DNA of 64,000 nucleotides from Flagellimonas beolgyonensis (GTDB lineage Bacteria; Bacteroidota; Bacteroidia; Flavobacteriales; Flavobacteriaceae). This document shows positions 10,583 to 18,461 of the stretch, in pieces; position 1 is the first letter of the stretch, and each line of letters begins with the position of its first letter. The DNA lies in the NCBI RefSeq assembly GCF_003992615.1, contig NZ_RZMY01000016.1, positions 62,001 through 126,000 on the forward strand. The letters are read 5' to 3'. Made by a program: the position numbers and the translations under genes. The notes below the pieces were generated by a model that was given only the letters and a program-made list of their open reading frames with translations, was not told the DNA's origin and searched no databases.

Positions 10583-10615
10583 ACCATTTTAAAATAACCC
10601 ATCAAACCGTAACCC

Positions 10616-13024
10616 ATGACAATACTTCGGAACACCCTACTAGCACTTTTCTTTGTTATTTCGGCCTGTAAAAAACAGGAAGACCCCAATGCAATTCATT
10701 TGGATGGGCTTACCGATACTGTTGAAGTGATCAGGGATGAAGTAGGCATCAACCACATATATGCCAACAACCAACACGACCTGTTCTTTGCACAAGGGTA
10801 TTATGCGGCCAAGGATCGTTTGTTTCAATTTGAGATTTGGCGAAGACAGGCCACGGGAACCGTTGCGGAAATATTGGGAGAACGGGAACTGAAACGGGAT
10901 ATCGGAACCCGGTTGTTCAAATTTCGGGGCGATATGAAGACCGAGATGCAACAGTACCATCCCGATGGCGAAGAAATCATCACAGCTTATACCGATGGGG
11001 TTAATGCCTACATCGAAGAAGTGCTACAAAACCCGGAATTATTGCCCGTAACCTTTAAAGCTTTAGGCATTTTACCCCAAAAATGGACGCCTGAAGTGGT
11101 CATTTCCCGACACCAGGGCCTGTTGGGCAACATCACCGATGAACTGGAAATCGGCAGGGCGGTCGCCCAATTGGGACCGGAAAAAACAAATGAGTATTAT
11201 TGGTTTCATCCCAAAGAACCAAAAATTGACTTGGATCCTGCAATCAACCCGAATTTGTTATCCCATAATATTTTGGAATTGTACGAAGCCTATCGAAAAC
11301 CCGTAAAATTTGAACCCGAAGATATATTGCCAGCCTATCGCGTGGAAACAGGGTTGGCGTTGTACACCACCTCAGCTCCAGAGAATGAATCGGAAGCGGA
11401 TAAAATGTGGATCGGCAGCAACAATTGGGTCACCAGTCCGTCCTTGGCGGCCAACGGCCACGCCTTTATGGCCAACGATCCCCATAGAACATTGGCAGTG
11501 CCCTCCCTACGGTATTGGGCGCACCTTTCCGCTCCCGGTTGGGATGTGATCGGCGGAGGCGAACCGGAGATTCCGGGCATTTCCATTGGTCACAACGAAT
11601 ATGGGGCATGGGGATTGACTGTGTTTAGAACAGATGGGGAAGATTTGATGGTCTACGAATTAAATCCTGAAAACCCCAACCAATACAAATACAAAGATGC
11701 TTGGGAAGACATGGAAGTAATCACGGAAAACATCCCCGTGAAGAACAGTGAACCCAAAAAAGTGGATTTAAAATATACCCGTCACGGTCCGGTAACCTAT
11801 ATCGATTCCACCAACCATGTGGCCTATGCCGTACGATGTGCCTGGATGGAACCCGGCAGCTCCCCTTATTTGGCATCGTTGCGCATGAACCAAGCCAAAA
11901 ACTGGGAAGAATTCCGGGATGCCTGTAATTTTAGCAACATCCCTGGTGAAAACATGATATGGGCCGACAAGGAAGGCAATATTGGATGGCAAGCCGTCGG
12001 CATTGCTCCCGTCCGAAGAAATTTTAGTGGATTGGTCCCGGTACCCGGAGATGGCAGGTACGAGTGGGACGGCTATTTGCCCATCAAAGAGAAACCCCAT
12101 GATTTTAATCCCGAAAGCGGTTTTATTTCCACGGCCAACCAGAATGTGACTCCTGAAAGTTATACGGAATGGGATGCCGTTGGCTATATGTGGAGCGATC
12201 CTTTTCGTGGTGATCGCTTGAAAGAAGTTTTGGGCTCGGGCAAAAAACTGACCATGGAGGACATGAAGGCCCTTCAAAATGATTATTTGTCCCTTCCAGC
12301 CCGCACGCTTGTACCCCTTTTGAAGGAACAGACTTTTACCGAAGAGCCCGCCAAAAAAGCCGTACAACTATTATCCGATTGGGATTTTGTGCTGGACAAA
12401 AATTCAGCCGAAGCCGCTATTTATGTTACGTGGGAACGGGAATTGTTAAACAGTTATTTCGACTATTTCCCAGATCCAAAGGCGGAAGAAGTAATAGAAT
12501 ACATTCAACTGACCAAATTAATGCAATGGCTGCTACACCCCGAGGAGAAGTTTGGCCCAAATGCCATTGCAAAGAGAGATCGGTATGTAACGGGAACCTT
12601 TGCTTCCGCGATCAACGCACTTTCCGAGAAGTTCGGGGAGCAAATGGAAACTTGGAAATATGGTGGTCCAGACTTTAAACATGTCCAATACATCCATCCG
12701 TTGGGAAATGTCGTCAATGCAGAATTGCAATCCCAATTGAATACGGTAAAAATGCCCAGGGGTGGCAATCAATACACTCCAGGAGTGACCGGAAGCCGTG
12801 ACAACCAAACCTCGGGTGCCACATTTCGGATCATTGTGGATGTGAACGATTGGGACAGATCGGTCGGCACCAATGCACCGGGACAATCCGGCGATCCTGA
12901 AAGCCCATTTTATAAGAACTTGTTTGAAAGTTGGGCGAACGACCGCTATTTTCCAGTACACTATTCACGGGCCAAAATTGATTCAACCGCTGTGACCAAG
13001 GAACTATTGGTCCCATCAAACTAA
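10616..13024 (+). CDS. Penicillin acylase family lipoprotein (Ntn hydrolase)
   Basis: This is an N-terminal-nucleophile amidohydrolase exported to the periplasm. The start has a lipoprotein signal (FFVISACKK). An alpha-chain region (about 30-267) is followed by GSNNWVTS, in which S268 is the expected autocatalytic cleavage site and new N-terminal nucleophile of the beta chain. NDPHRTL and the late N residues of the oxyanion site follow. At 802 residues it has the usual length of the acylase precursor. Relatives cleave penicillins, acyl-homoserine lactones or other amides; the natural substrate here is unknown. Confidence 0.9.
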   Translation: MTILRNTLLALFFVISACKKQEDPNAIHLDGLTDTVEVIRDEVGINHIYANNQHDLFFAQGYYAAKDRLFQFEIWRRQATGTVAEILGERELKRDIGTRLFKFRGDMKTEMQQYHPDGEEIITAYTDGVNAYIEEVLQNPELLPVTFKALGILPQKWTPEVVISRHQGLLGNITDELEIGRAVAQLGPEKTNEYYWFHPKEPKIDLDPAINPNLLSHNILELYEAYRKPVKFEPEDILPAYRVETGLALYTTSAPENESEADKMWIGSNNWVTSPSLAANGHAFMANDPHRTLAVPSLRYWAHLSAPGWDVIGGGEPEIPGISIGHNEYGAWGLTVFRTDGEDLMVYELNPENPNQYKYKDAWEDMEVITENIPVKNSEPKKVDLKYTRHGPVTYIDSTNHVAYAVRCAWMEPGSSPYLASLRMNQAKNWEEFRDACNFSNIPGENMIWADKEGNIGWQAVGIAPVRRNFSGLVPVPGDGRYEWDGYLPIKEKPHDFNPESGFISTANQNVTPESYTEWDAVGYMWSDPFRGDRLKEVLGSGKKLTMEDMKALQNDYLSLPARTLVPLLKEQTFTEEPAKKAVQLLSDWDFVLDKNSAEAAIYVTWERELLNSYFDYFPDPKAEEVIEYIQLTKLMQWLLHPEEKFGPNAIAKRDRYVTGTFASAINALSEKFGEQMETWKYGGPDFKHVQYIHPLGNVVNAELQSQLNTVKMPRGGNQYTPGVTGSRDNQTSGATFRIIVDVNDWDRSVGTNAPGQSGDPESPFYKNLFESWANDRYFPVHYSRAKIDSTAVTKELLVPSN

Positions 13025-13043
13025 ATGGTACTTACAACTTTGA

Positions 13044-13436
13044 ATGAAAGAAATTGAGAACAAAGAAGATGTAGCACACTTGGTGCATACCTTTTATGCT
13101 AAAGTAAGAAAGGATCTAGTTTTAGGTCCAATTTTCAATGGGATTATACACGATTGGGATGCCCATTTGGATACCCTTACCGATTTCTGGGAAACCCAAC
13201 TGTTCCTCAAACGGACGTACGAAGGCAACCCCATTTTGGCCCATCAGCAAATGGATGATGCCATGAACGGCACCATTACACCGGAGCATTTTGGATTATG
13301 GATGAATCTTTGGTTCGAAACCCTGGACCAACTCTTTACGGGTGAACGAGCTTGGATTGCCAAAAACCGCGCCCAAAAAATGTCCACCATGTTATACATC
13401 AAGATTTTTGAGCACCGACAGGGCCCAAAGTCTTGA
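13044..13436 (+). CDS. Group III truncated hemoglobin
   Basis: The 130-residue protein is a trHbIII-like globin: VHTFYAKVRKDLVLGPIFNG, DWDAHLDTLTDFWETQLF and GNPILAHQQMD with the expected proximal histidine, then the LWFETLDQLFTGERA helix. Group III globins bind haem and are associated with low-oxygen growth or nitric oxide handling, but a role is not proven. The gene starts 19 bp after the acylase gene and converges with the molybdenum hydroxylase genes. Confidence 0.9.
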   Translation: MKEIENKEDVAHLVHTFYAKVRKDLVLGPIFNGIIHDWDAHLDTLTDFWETQLFLKRTYEGNPILAHQQMDDAMNGTITPEHFGLWMNLWFETLDQLFTGERAWIAKNRAQKMSTMLYIKIFEHRQGPKS

Positions 13437-13453
13437 ATCTCCATAAATCCGGC

Positions 13454-15721
13454 CTAGCCTTTGAATACCCGATCCGTAATAAAGGGCTGGTGGTAATACC
13501 TCCTGCCCGACGCCTTATACAAGGCATTGGCCAATGCACCCATTATCGGTGGGAATGGCGGTTCGCCCATTCCTGTAGGGTCAATGGTATTTTGTACAAA
13601 ATGGGTCTCGATTGCCTTTGGCGCTTCCCGATTGCGTATTAAACGATAGCGATCAAAATTTTGTTGATCTGGGGTACCATTGTTAAAGGTGAGTCCACTG
13701 TACATGGCATGTCCTATGCCATCGACCACTCCACCTTCCGCCATGTTGGTCGCTGCATCGGGGTTCACCACGATACCACAGTCTATGGCCGAGGTGACCT
13801 TTTGCACTACCGGCTCATTATTTTCCATGACAATATCCAACACTTGGGCCACATAACTTTGATGGCAGAAATAGGCCGAAACCCCTCTATGCACACCAGG
13901 TTGGTCCTGCCCCCAATTTGATTTCTCCCTCACCAGTTCCAAAACTCCTGCGTATCGGGCGGCATCATAGTCATTGGCTGTTGCATCACCCACAGGATTT
14001 TCTTGGGCCCGTTTCAACAATTCCAATCGGAAATCGATGGGATCTTTGCCCAATTCTTCCGCCACTTCATCCAAGAACGACTGTTCCGCTCCTGCAATAA
14101 AATTGGAGCGTGGCGCACGAAATGCCCCTGTGGTTATGTTGGTGTCCACGGTAAAATCTTCGGCCAAATAATTGTCAATGGCGCCAGCCGGAAAACGATT
14201 GGCAAATAGCGGGCTTTCTGGAACGCCACCCGCTTTTACATGAAATCCAATCAAATTGTTTTCGGCATCAAAGGCTGCGCGATAGGTGGCATAATATGAA
14301 GGACGATAAATACCTTGGGACATGTCATCTTCACGGGTGTACATCAGTTTTACCGGAGCTTTCATGCGTTGGGAAATGGCAGCCACTTCCACCATAAAAT
14401 GTCCATACAGCCTGCGTCCAAAACCGCCACCTTGACGGGTCATCTGAATGTCTACTTTTTCCAAGGGAAGGCCCAAACGTTCTGCAACCGCAGGTTCCAT
14501 CCACTCCGGAGTCTGTGTTGGGCCCAACAACTCAGCATGGTCTTCGGTGACGTTGGCAAAAAAGTTCATGGGCTCCATGGTATTGTGGGCCAAGAAAGGA
14601 CAACTATAGCTTCGCTCAATAATTTTGGCCGCTTTTTCAAATGCCTCTTCCGGGTTTCCATCCCTACGGGCCACATTTCCTTTGCCGGACATCATTTTTT
14701 TCAATTTGTCCGTGTGCTGTTCGGAGTTTTCCATGCCTGCCGGATGTTTCATTTCCATTTTGTTGCCAAAAAGGGTAAGATGTTGTGTTGCTTCCGGTGC
14801 ATCTTCCCATTCTATGTTGATGGCCTTTTTGGCCTGAAACACTTGCCAAGTGGATTCTCCAACAACAACCACCACTTCGTTGAATGCGGTAAAGTGGAAG
14901 GCCATTTTGTCAAAGTCTTCATCGTATAATTTAATCGAGAATACATCACGAATACCTGGCATTTGTTTGGCTGCTTCCGCATCAAAGGATTTGAGCCTTT
15001 TACCAAAAGCAGGCGGATGCACCAACCCTGCAATCAACATGCCCTCCCGTTGCACATCAATACCGTACAAGGGTTTGCCGGTTGTAATTTTCTTACCATC
15101 CACGTTTTTTCTTGAGGTACCGATGATCGAGAATTCGGATGTTTCTTTCAATTCTATTTCTTCAGGCACTTCCATTTGGGATGCGGCCGATGCCATTTCC
15201 CCGTAACCGGCTGTTTTTCCAGTGACCTCATGCGTTAAAACTCCAGCTTTTGCAGTAATTTCTCCTACGGGTACCTGCCATGCTTGGGCCGCTGCCTCCT
15301 TTAACATTTGCCTTGCAGTGGCTCCTGCCATTCTCAGGTTTTGCCAAGAACTGCTGATGGACCTACTACCACCTGCCACCTGCCAGCTGTATAAATTGGT
15401 GTTCAGCGGAGCCTGTTCCACAACAACATTGCTCCAATCAATCTCCAATTCATCGGCAACAATCATGGGCATCGAAGTCCGCACATTCTGTCCAATTTCT
15501 GGGTTGGGCGACATAATGGTGACCACACCATTGTCTCCGATTTTTAGGTAGCCATTGATCTCAAACCATTCTTTGGGCATTTCGAGTTCAACGGCCAAGG
15601 CCTCTGCCTCCTTGGGCTTGCAGGCATTGAAAAAACTGAATCCCAGCACAAGTCCACCCCCAGCCAAACTGGTGTTTTTAATGAATGCCCTTCTTCCTAT
15701 CTGTGTTTTTACGAGTGTCAT
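13454..15721 (-). CDS. Molybdopterin-binding subunit of a xanthine dehydrogenase-family oxidoreductase (IorB-like)
   Basis: This is the large catalytic subunit of a molybdenum hydroxylase, of the type seen in isoquinoline 1-oxidoreductase and membrane aldehyde dehydrogenases. The N-terminus has a twin-arginine signal (GRRAFIKNTS) with a hydrophobic stretch ending at FFNACK. The cofactor-binding motif GGGFGRRLYGHF is visible near the middle and the ETHFVQNTIDPTGMGEPPFPP end matches the family. The 2Fe-2S subunit lies immediately upstream, 21 bp away. No FAD subunit or maturation factor is present here, which fits the two-subunit periplasmic class. The substrate is unknown. Confidence 0.9.
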   Translation of the reverse strand: MTLVKTQIGRRAFIKNTSLAGGGLVLGFSFFNACKPKEAEALAVELEMPKEWFEINGYLKIGDNGVVTIMSPNPEIGQNVRTSMPMIVADELEIDWSNVVVEQAPLNTNLYSWQVAGGSRSISSSWQNLRMAGATARQMLKEAAAQAWQVPVGEITAKAGVLTHEVTGKTAGYGEMASAASQMEVPEEIELKETSEFSIIGTSRKNVDGKKITTGKPLYGIDVQREGMLIAGLVHPPAFGKRLKSFDAEAAKQMPGIRDVFSIKLYDEDFDKMAFHFTAFNEVVVVVGESTWQVFQAKKAINIEWEDAPEATQHLTLFGNKMEMKHPAGMENSEQHTDKLKKMMSGKGNVARRDGNPEEAFEKAAKIIERSYSCPFLAHNTMEPMNFFANVTEDHAELLGPTQTPEWMEPAVAERLGLPLEKVDIQMTRQGGGFGRRLYGHFMVEVAAISQRMKAPVKLMYTREDDMSQGIYRPSYYATYRAAFDAENNLIGFHVKAGGVPESPLFANRFPAGAIDNYLAEDFTVDTNITTGAFRAPRSNFIAGAEQSFLDEVAEELGKDPIDFRLELLKRAQENPVGDATANDYDAARYAGVLELVREKSNWGQDQPGVHRGVSAYFCHQSYVAQVLDIVMENNEPVVQKVTSAIDCGIVVNPDAATNMAEGGVVDGIGHAMYSGLTFNNGTPDQQNFDRYRLIRNREAPKAIETHFVQNTIDPTGMGEPPFPPIMGALANALYKASGRRYYHQPFITDRVFKG

Positions 15722-15742
15722 TTTAGTTGATTTTTGGTTGTA

Positions 15743-16204
15743 CTAGGATGCTTTGCTTGCTGCCAATTTCACGGCTTTTCTGATGCGGAGGTACGTGCCA
15801 CAACGACAAATATTGCCGTTCATGGCCATTTCGATTTCCTCATCATTAGGGTTCGGATTTTTTTCCAGTAATGCGGAGGCCGTCATAATCTGACCTGCCT
15901 GGCAATACCCGCACTGGGGCACATCCACTTCCAACCAGGCTTTTTGAACCGGGTGGTCCCCATTTTCGGACAATCCTTCGATGGTTGTGATCTTTGAGTT
16001 ACCGACCGAAGAAACGGGAAGCATACATGATCGGGTTGCCGAACCATCCAAATGGACGGTACATGCACCGCATTGTGCAATGCCACAGCCGTATTTGGTG
16101 CCGACCAAGTTCAGATGGTCCCGCAGGACCCAAAGTATCGGTGTGGATGGGTCAACGTCCACGGTTTGTGTTTTTCCGTTGATGTTCAGGTTGAATGTTG
16201 CCAT
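15743..16204 (-). CDS. 2Fe-2S subunit of the molybdenum hydroxylase
   Basis: The 153-residue protein has two iron-sulfur domains. The plant-type ferredoxin domain shows [15 protein letters not shown]...C (about 38-62). The C-terminal four-helix domain shows [10 protein letters not shown] (about 98-107) and [15 protein letters not shown] (about 130-144). It transfers electrons from the molybdenum site of the partner encoded directly downstream. It lacks its own signal peptide and is probably exported with the Tat-signalled large subunit. Confidence 0.93.
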   Translation of the reverse strand: MATFNLNINGKTQTVDVDPSTPILWVLRDHLNLVGTKYGCGIAQCGACTVHLDGSATRSCMLPVSSVGNSKITTIEGLSENGDHPVQKAWLEVDVPQCGYCQAGQIMTASALLEKNPNPNDEEIEMAMNGNICRCGTYLRIRKAVKLAASKAS

Positions 16205-16400
16205 TTTTTTGAGGTTTTGCTTAAAGTTATGAATTTTAGTCTTTCATTGGTTGTTCAAAAACAAAGTGGGCCATAGCCCCAATGAATTCCGCATGTTGAA
16301 CTGATCATGCACGGATTCAAAATCCTGGCAGTTCCGTAGTTGAAAGTTGGAAGTCCTTTTTTTGAAAACCCGTTGGAAAATATGGGTCAATTATTGGGCG

Positions 16401-17543
16401 TTATTTTTCGAACCAACTTGAATCAATACCCGGAATGATTTTTAGGGCGTTTTTATAGTACACTTTTTTAAGCACTTCATCCGACAACCCCATTCCATAC
16501 ATCCTCCAAAAGGCATGGTACTTTTTGTGGTAAGGAAAGTATTCATCCGCTGTTTCCAAAACCCTGAAATATGTTACATACTCAGAAGGAACCCAAGAGT
16601 CCTTCCCGAACAGGATCCTATCCTGATGGGATTCAAAAAACTGCTTTGCCATTCGGGGCTGTCTACCCAATTCCGCGATTACGGCGCCAAACTCGATGTA
16701 CACATTGGGGTATTTTTTCAAAATAGCCGATAGTTCCGCCAGATCGTTTGAATGCCATCCAAAATGGGCATTTATAAAAATGGTTTTGGGGTGTTTGGCG
16801 AAAACGTCATGTTGTTCTTGCATCAATTGTTCCCATGATGGAATGGCACTGTTCGCATACCTACGATCTGGGTATTTGTACAGCTCCAACCATCGCTCAT
16901 TTTTTTCATCCATGGGATCCCAAAAAGATTTCGGGGCACCGGAATGAATCAGCACGGGTATGCCCAGTTCTCCGCAGGCCGCCCAGATGGGGTCCAATCG
17001 GGGGTCATTGATCGGAATCCGATTTCCATGAATATCGGTATAGGCTATGCCCAATTCTTTGAAAATCTTTAAGCCCTTTGCCCCATTGGCAACATCCTCT
17101 TTAAGTTGGTTCACGCTATATTCGGTCCATTGTACAAATCCAAACCCTTGAAAGTCGATATTTGCAAACACGGCCAATCGGTCGGACATGCCATTCTTGT
17201 AAATACTTTCCACTGCTTCTTTTAACTGGGACCCCCAACCTCCATTAAGGTTGATCATGAACTTCATTTGTAAGGAATCCATGGCCATTTTCAGTTTTTG
17301 GAAATCTTGCGGGGTCCTCAAGTATTGGTGACTGTGAACATCGATAAATGGATACTTGGCAGCGGAGACGATATGATCCGGAACGATCAACGTGGAGGCA
17401 GGATTATAGGCTTCCACGGTTATTTGCGCATTTGACCACAACGGAGTAAAGCCGAAAAGCGCAGTCAAAACAATTTTAAGAACCGTTGCTTTTTTTGGGG
17501 TGTTTTGACATCGTTTATTCGAGCTTTTATTTCCAACTCTCAT
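16401..17543 (-). CDS. Amidohydrolase family protein (cassette, altered start)
   Basis: A metal-dependent hydrolase of the amidohydrolase-2 type with a TIM barrel. Metal-binding motifs are visible: FIDVHSHQY, LIHSGAP, INAHFGWH and LFGKDSW. An export signal (VLTALFGFTPLWSNAQ) precedes the domain. The ATG at 17541-17543 is taken because an earlier in-frame ATG overlaps the upstream gene. A repeat copy lies inside the N-terminus (17511-17527), and the ATG that overlaps it, as in other cassettes, is out of frame by one base because of a run of seven A (gene strand, 17490-17496). With six A that ATG would yield MSKHPKKATVLK and an ideal signal peptide. The present start may therefore be secondary. 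Confidence 0.8.
   Translation of the reverse strand: MRVGNKSSNKRCQNTPKKATVLKIVLTALFGFTPLWSNAQITVEAYNPASTLIVPDHIVSAAKYPFIDVHSHQYLRTPQDFQKLKMAMDSLQMKFMINLNGGWGSQLKEAVESIYKNGMSDRLAVFANIDFQGFGFVQWTEYSVNQLKEDVANGAKGLKIFKELGIAYTDIHGNRIPINDPRLDPIWAACGELGIPVLIHSGAPKSFWDPMDEKNERWLELYKYPDRRYANSAIPSWEQLMQEQHDVFAKHPKTIFINAHFGWHSNDLAELSAILKKYPNVYIEFGAVIAELGRQPRMAKQFFESHQDRILFGKDSWVPSEYVTYFRVLETADEYFPYHKKYHAFWRMYGMGLSDEVLKKVYYKNALKIIPGIDSSWFEK
17511..17527. repeat. Cassette-junction repeat, copy 1 (variant)
   Basis: TCGTTTATTCGAGCTTT, 15 of 17 positions as consensus. It lies inside the annotated N-terminus of the amidohydrolase and 44 bp after the stop of the zincin lipoprotein gene. An ATG overlaps its edge, as at copies 9, 14 and 15. 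Confidence 0.8.
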
Positions 17544-17571
17544 AATGGATAATAATTTCTGAGTAAAACAT

Positions 17572-18390
17572 TTATTCACAAGGCTTATTAAATGTGTCTT
17601 CATTTATTGCTGGAGACTCTGGATATTTGACCAGCAAGTCCTTTTCAAGTTTATCCTTAAGACTTTCAAACGGTAAGCCGTAAATATGCTCAAATTCCCC
17701 AAATCCACTCTTCCAAAGTTGTACAAACTGGTCTATTCCATAATTTTTCAATAGACATTGAACTAAATATCCCGATTGATGATTGGCATACATTTCGGGT
17801 TGTCCATAGAAATCAGTTGTTAGTGATTCCATTGGAATGAGTTGGTCGGTTTCAAGAAGGTATCTGTAGAGTTCCGAAACATTCCATCCACTACAGCTGT
17901 TCTCAGCAAAAGTTCCCAATCCTTCGTTCATCCAATCGGATGATGCTCTTGGATAATCCCATTCCAACATTGCCATCAAGTGCATCAATTCATGCTTAAT
18001 CGGCGATTTGGAAGTTTCATTGGACACTACATACACGGTCTTGATATGGGGGTAGGCATTACCGAGGGCATGGGTTCCAGTTAAAGGGAACATTTCTTCA
18101 CGCGAACGTAAGAACCGTATAAAAATGGTATCCTTAAATTCTTTAAGTCCAAGCAAATCACGATCAGTTTTAAGTGCATTGAAACTTTCTTCTATCAAAT
18201 CTTCTTTGTTGTCAAATGCGAATCCACTATCTGGAAATGTAAAATGGACGTTTCTGATGGTTTTTTCAACTTGACCAACCTTTTTCCAGCCATCGTTTTC
18301 CTTCGTACTGTTTTTATCTTTTGAATAATTGCAAGCCACGATGGACAAAAGGACAATTAATAGATAAAGATTTTTTGAGCTTTGCTTCAT
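17572..18390 (-). CDS. Zincin-like lipoprotein (peptidase MA-type, HExxH)
   Basis: An exported 272-residue lipoprotein (lipobox SIVAC, C20). It carries the zinc protease signature HELMH (H133, E134, H137) and a downstream glutamate in WMNEGLGTFAE (E156), the gluzincin arrangement. No prodomain or other domain is recognised. The family resembles small peptidase-MA-like proteins, but I cannot name a substrate. It occupies one repeat-bounded unit of the array, 54 bp after repeat copy 2. Confidence 0.7.
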   Translation of the reverse strand: MKQSSKNLYLLIVLLSIVACNYSKDKNSTKENDGWKKVGQVEKTIRNVHFTFPDSGFAFDNKEDLIEESFNALKTDRDLLGLKEFKDTIFIRFLRSREEMFPLTGTHALGNAYPHIKTVYVVSNETSKSPIKHELMHLMAMLEWDYPRASSDWMNEGLGTFAENSCSGWNVSELYRYLLETDQLIPMESLTTDFYGQPEMYANHQSGYLVQCLLKNYGIDQFVQLWKSGFGEFEHIYGLPFESLKDKLEKDLLVKYPESPAINEDTFNKPCE

Positions 18391-18444
18391 CGTATTTGGA
18401 TTTCTAAAATGAGATGGAACTTATCTATTTTATTTAGGCGACAA

Positions 18445-18461
18445 TCGTTTATTTGAACTTA
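18445..18461. repeat. Cassette-junction repeat, copy 2
   Basis: TCGTTTATTTGAACTTA. Its edge forms the TAA stop codon (18459-18461) of the S41 peptidase gene. The next gene, a zincin lipoprotein, starts 54 bp further. Confidence 0.9.

Noticed and set aside
14315-14929. Plus-strand ORF inside the molybdenum hydroxylase gene
   Set aside because: Shadow frame; the minus-strand protein has clear motifs throughout.
16202-16370. Further repeat copies near 16202-16216 and 16354-16370
   Set aside because: Similarity (for example TCCTTTTTTTGAAAACC) is too weak to separate from T/A-rich chance matches.
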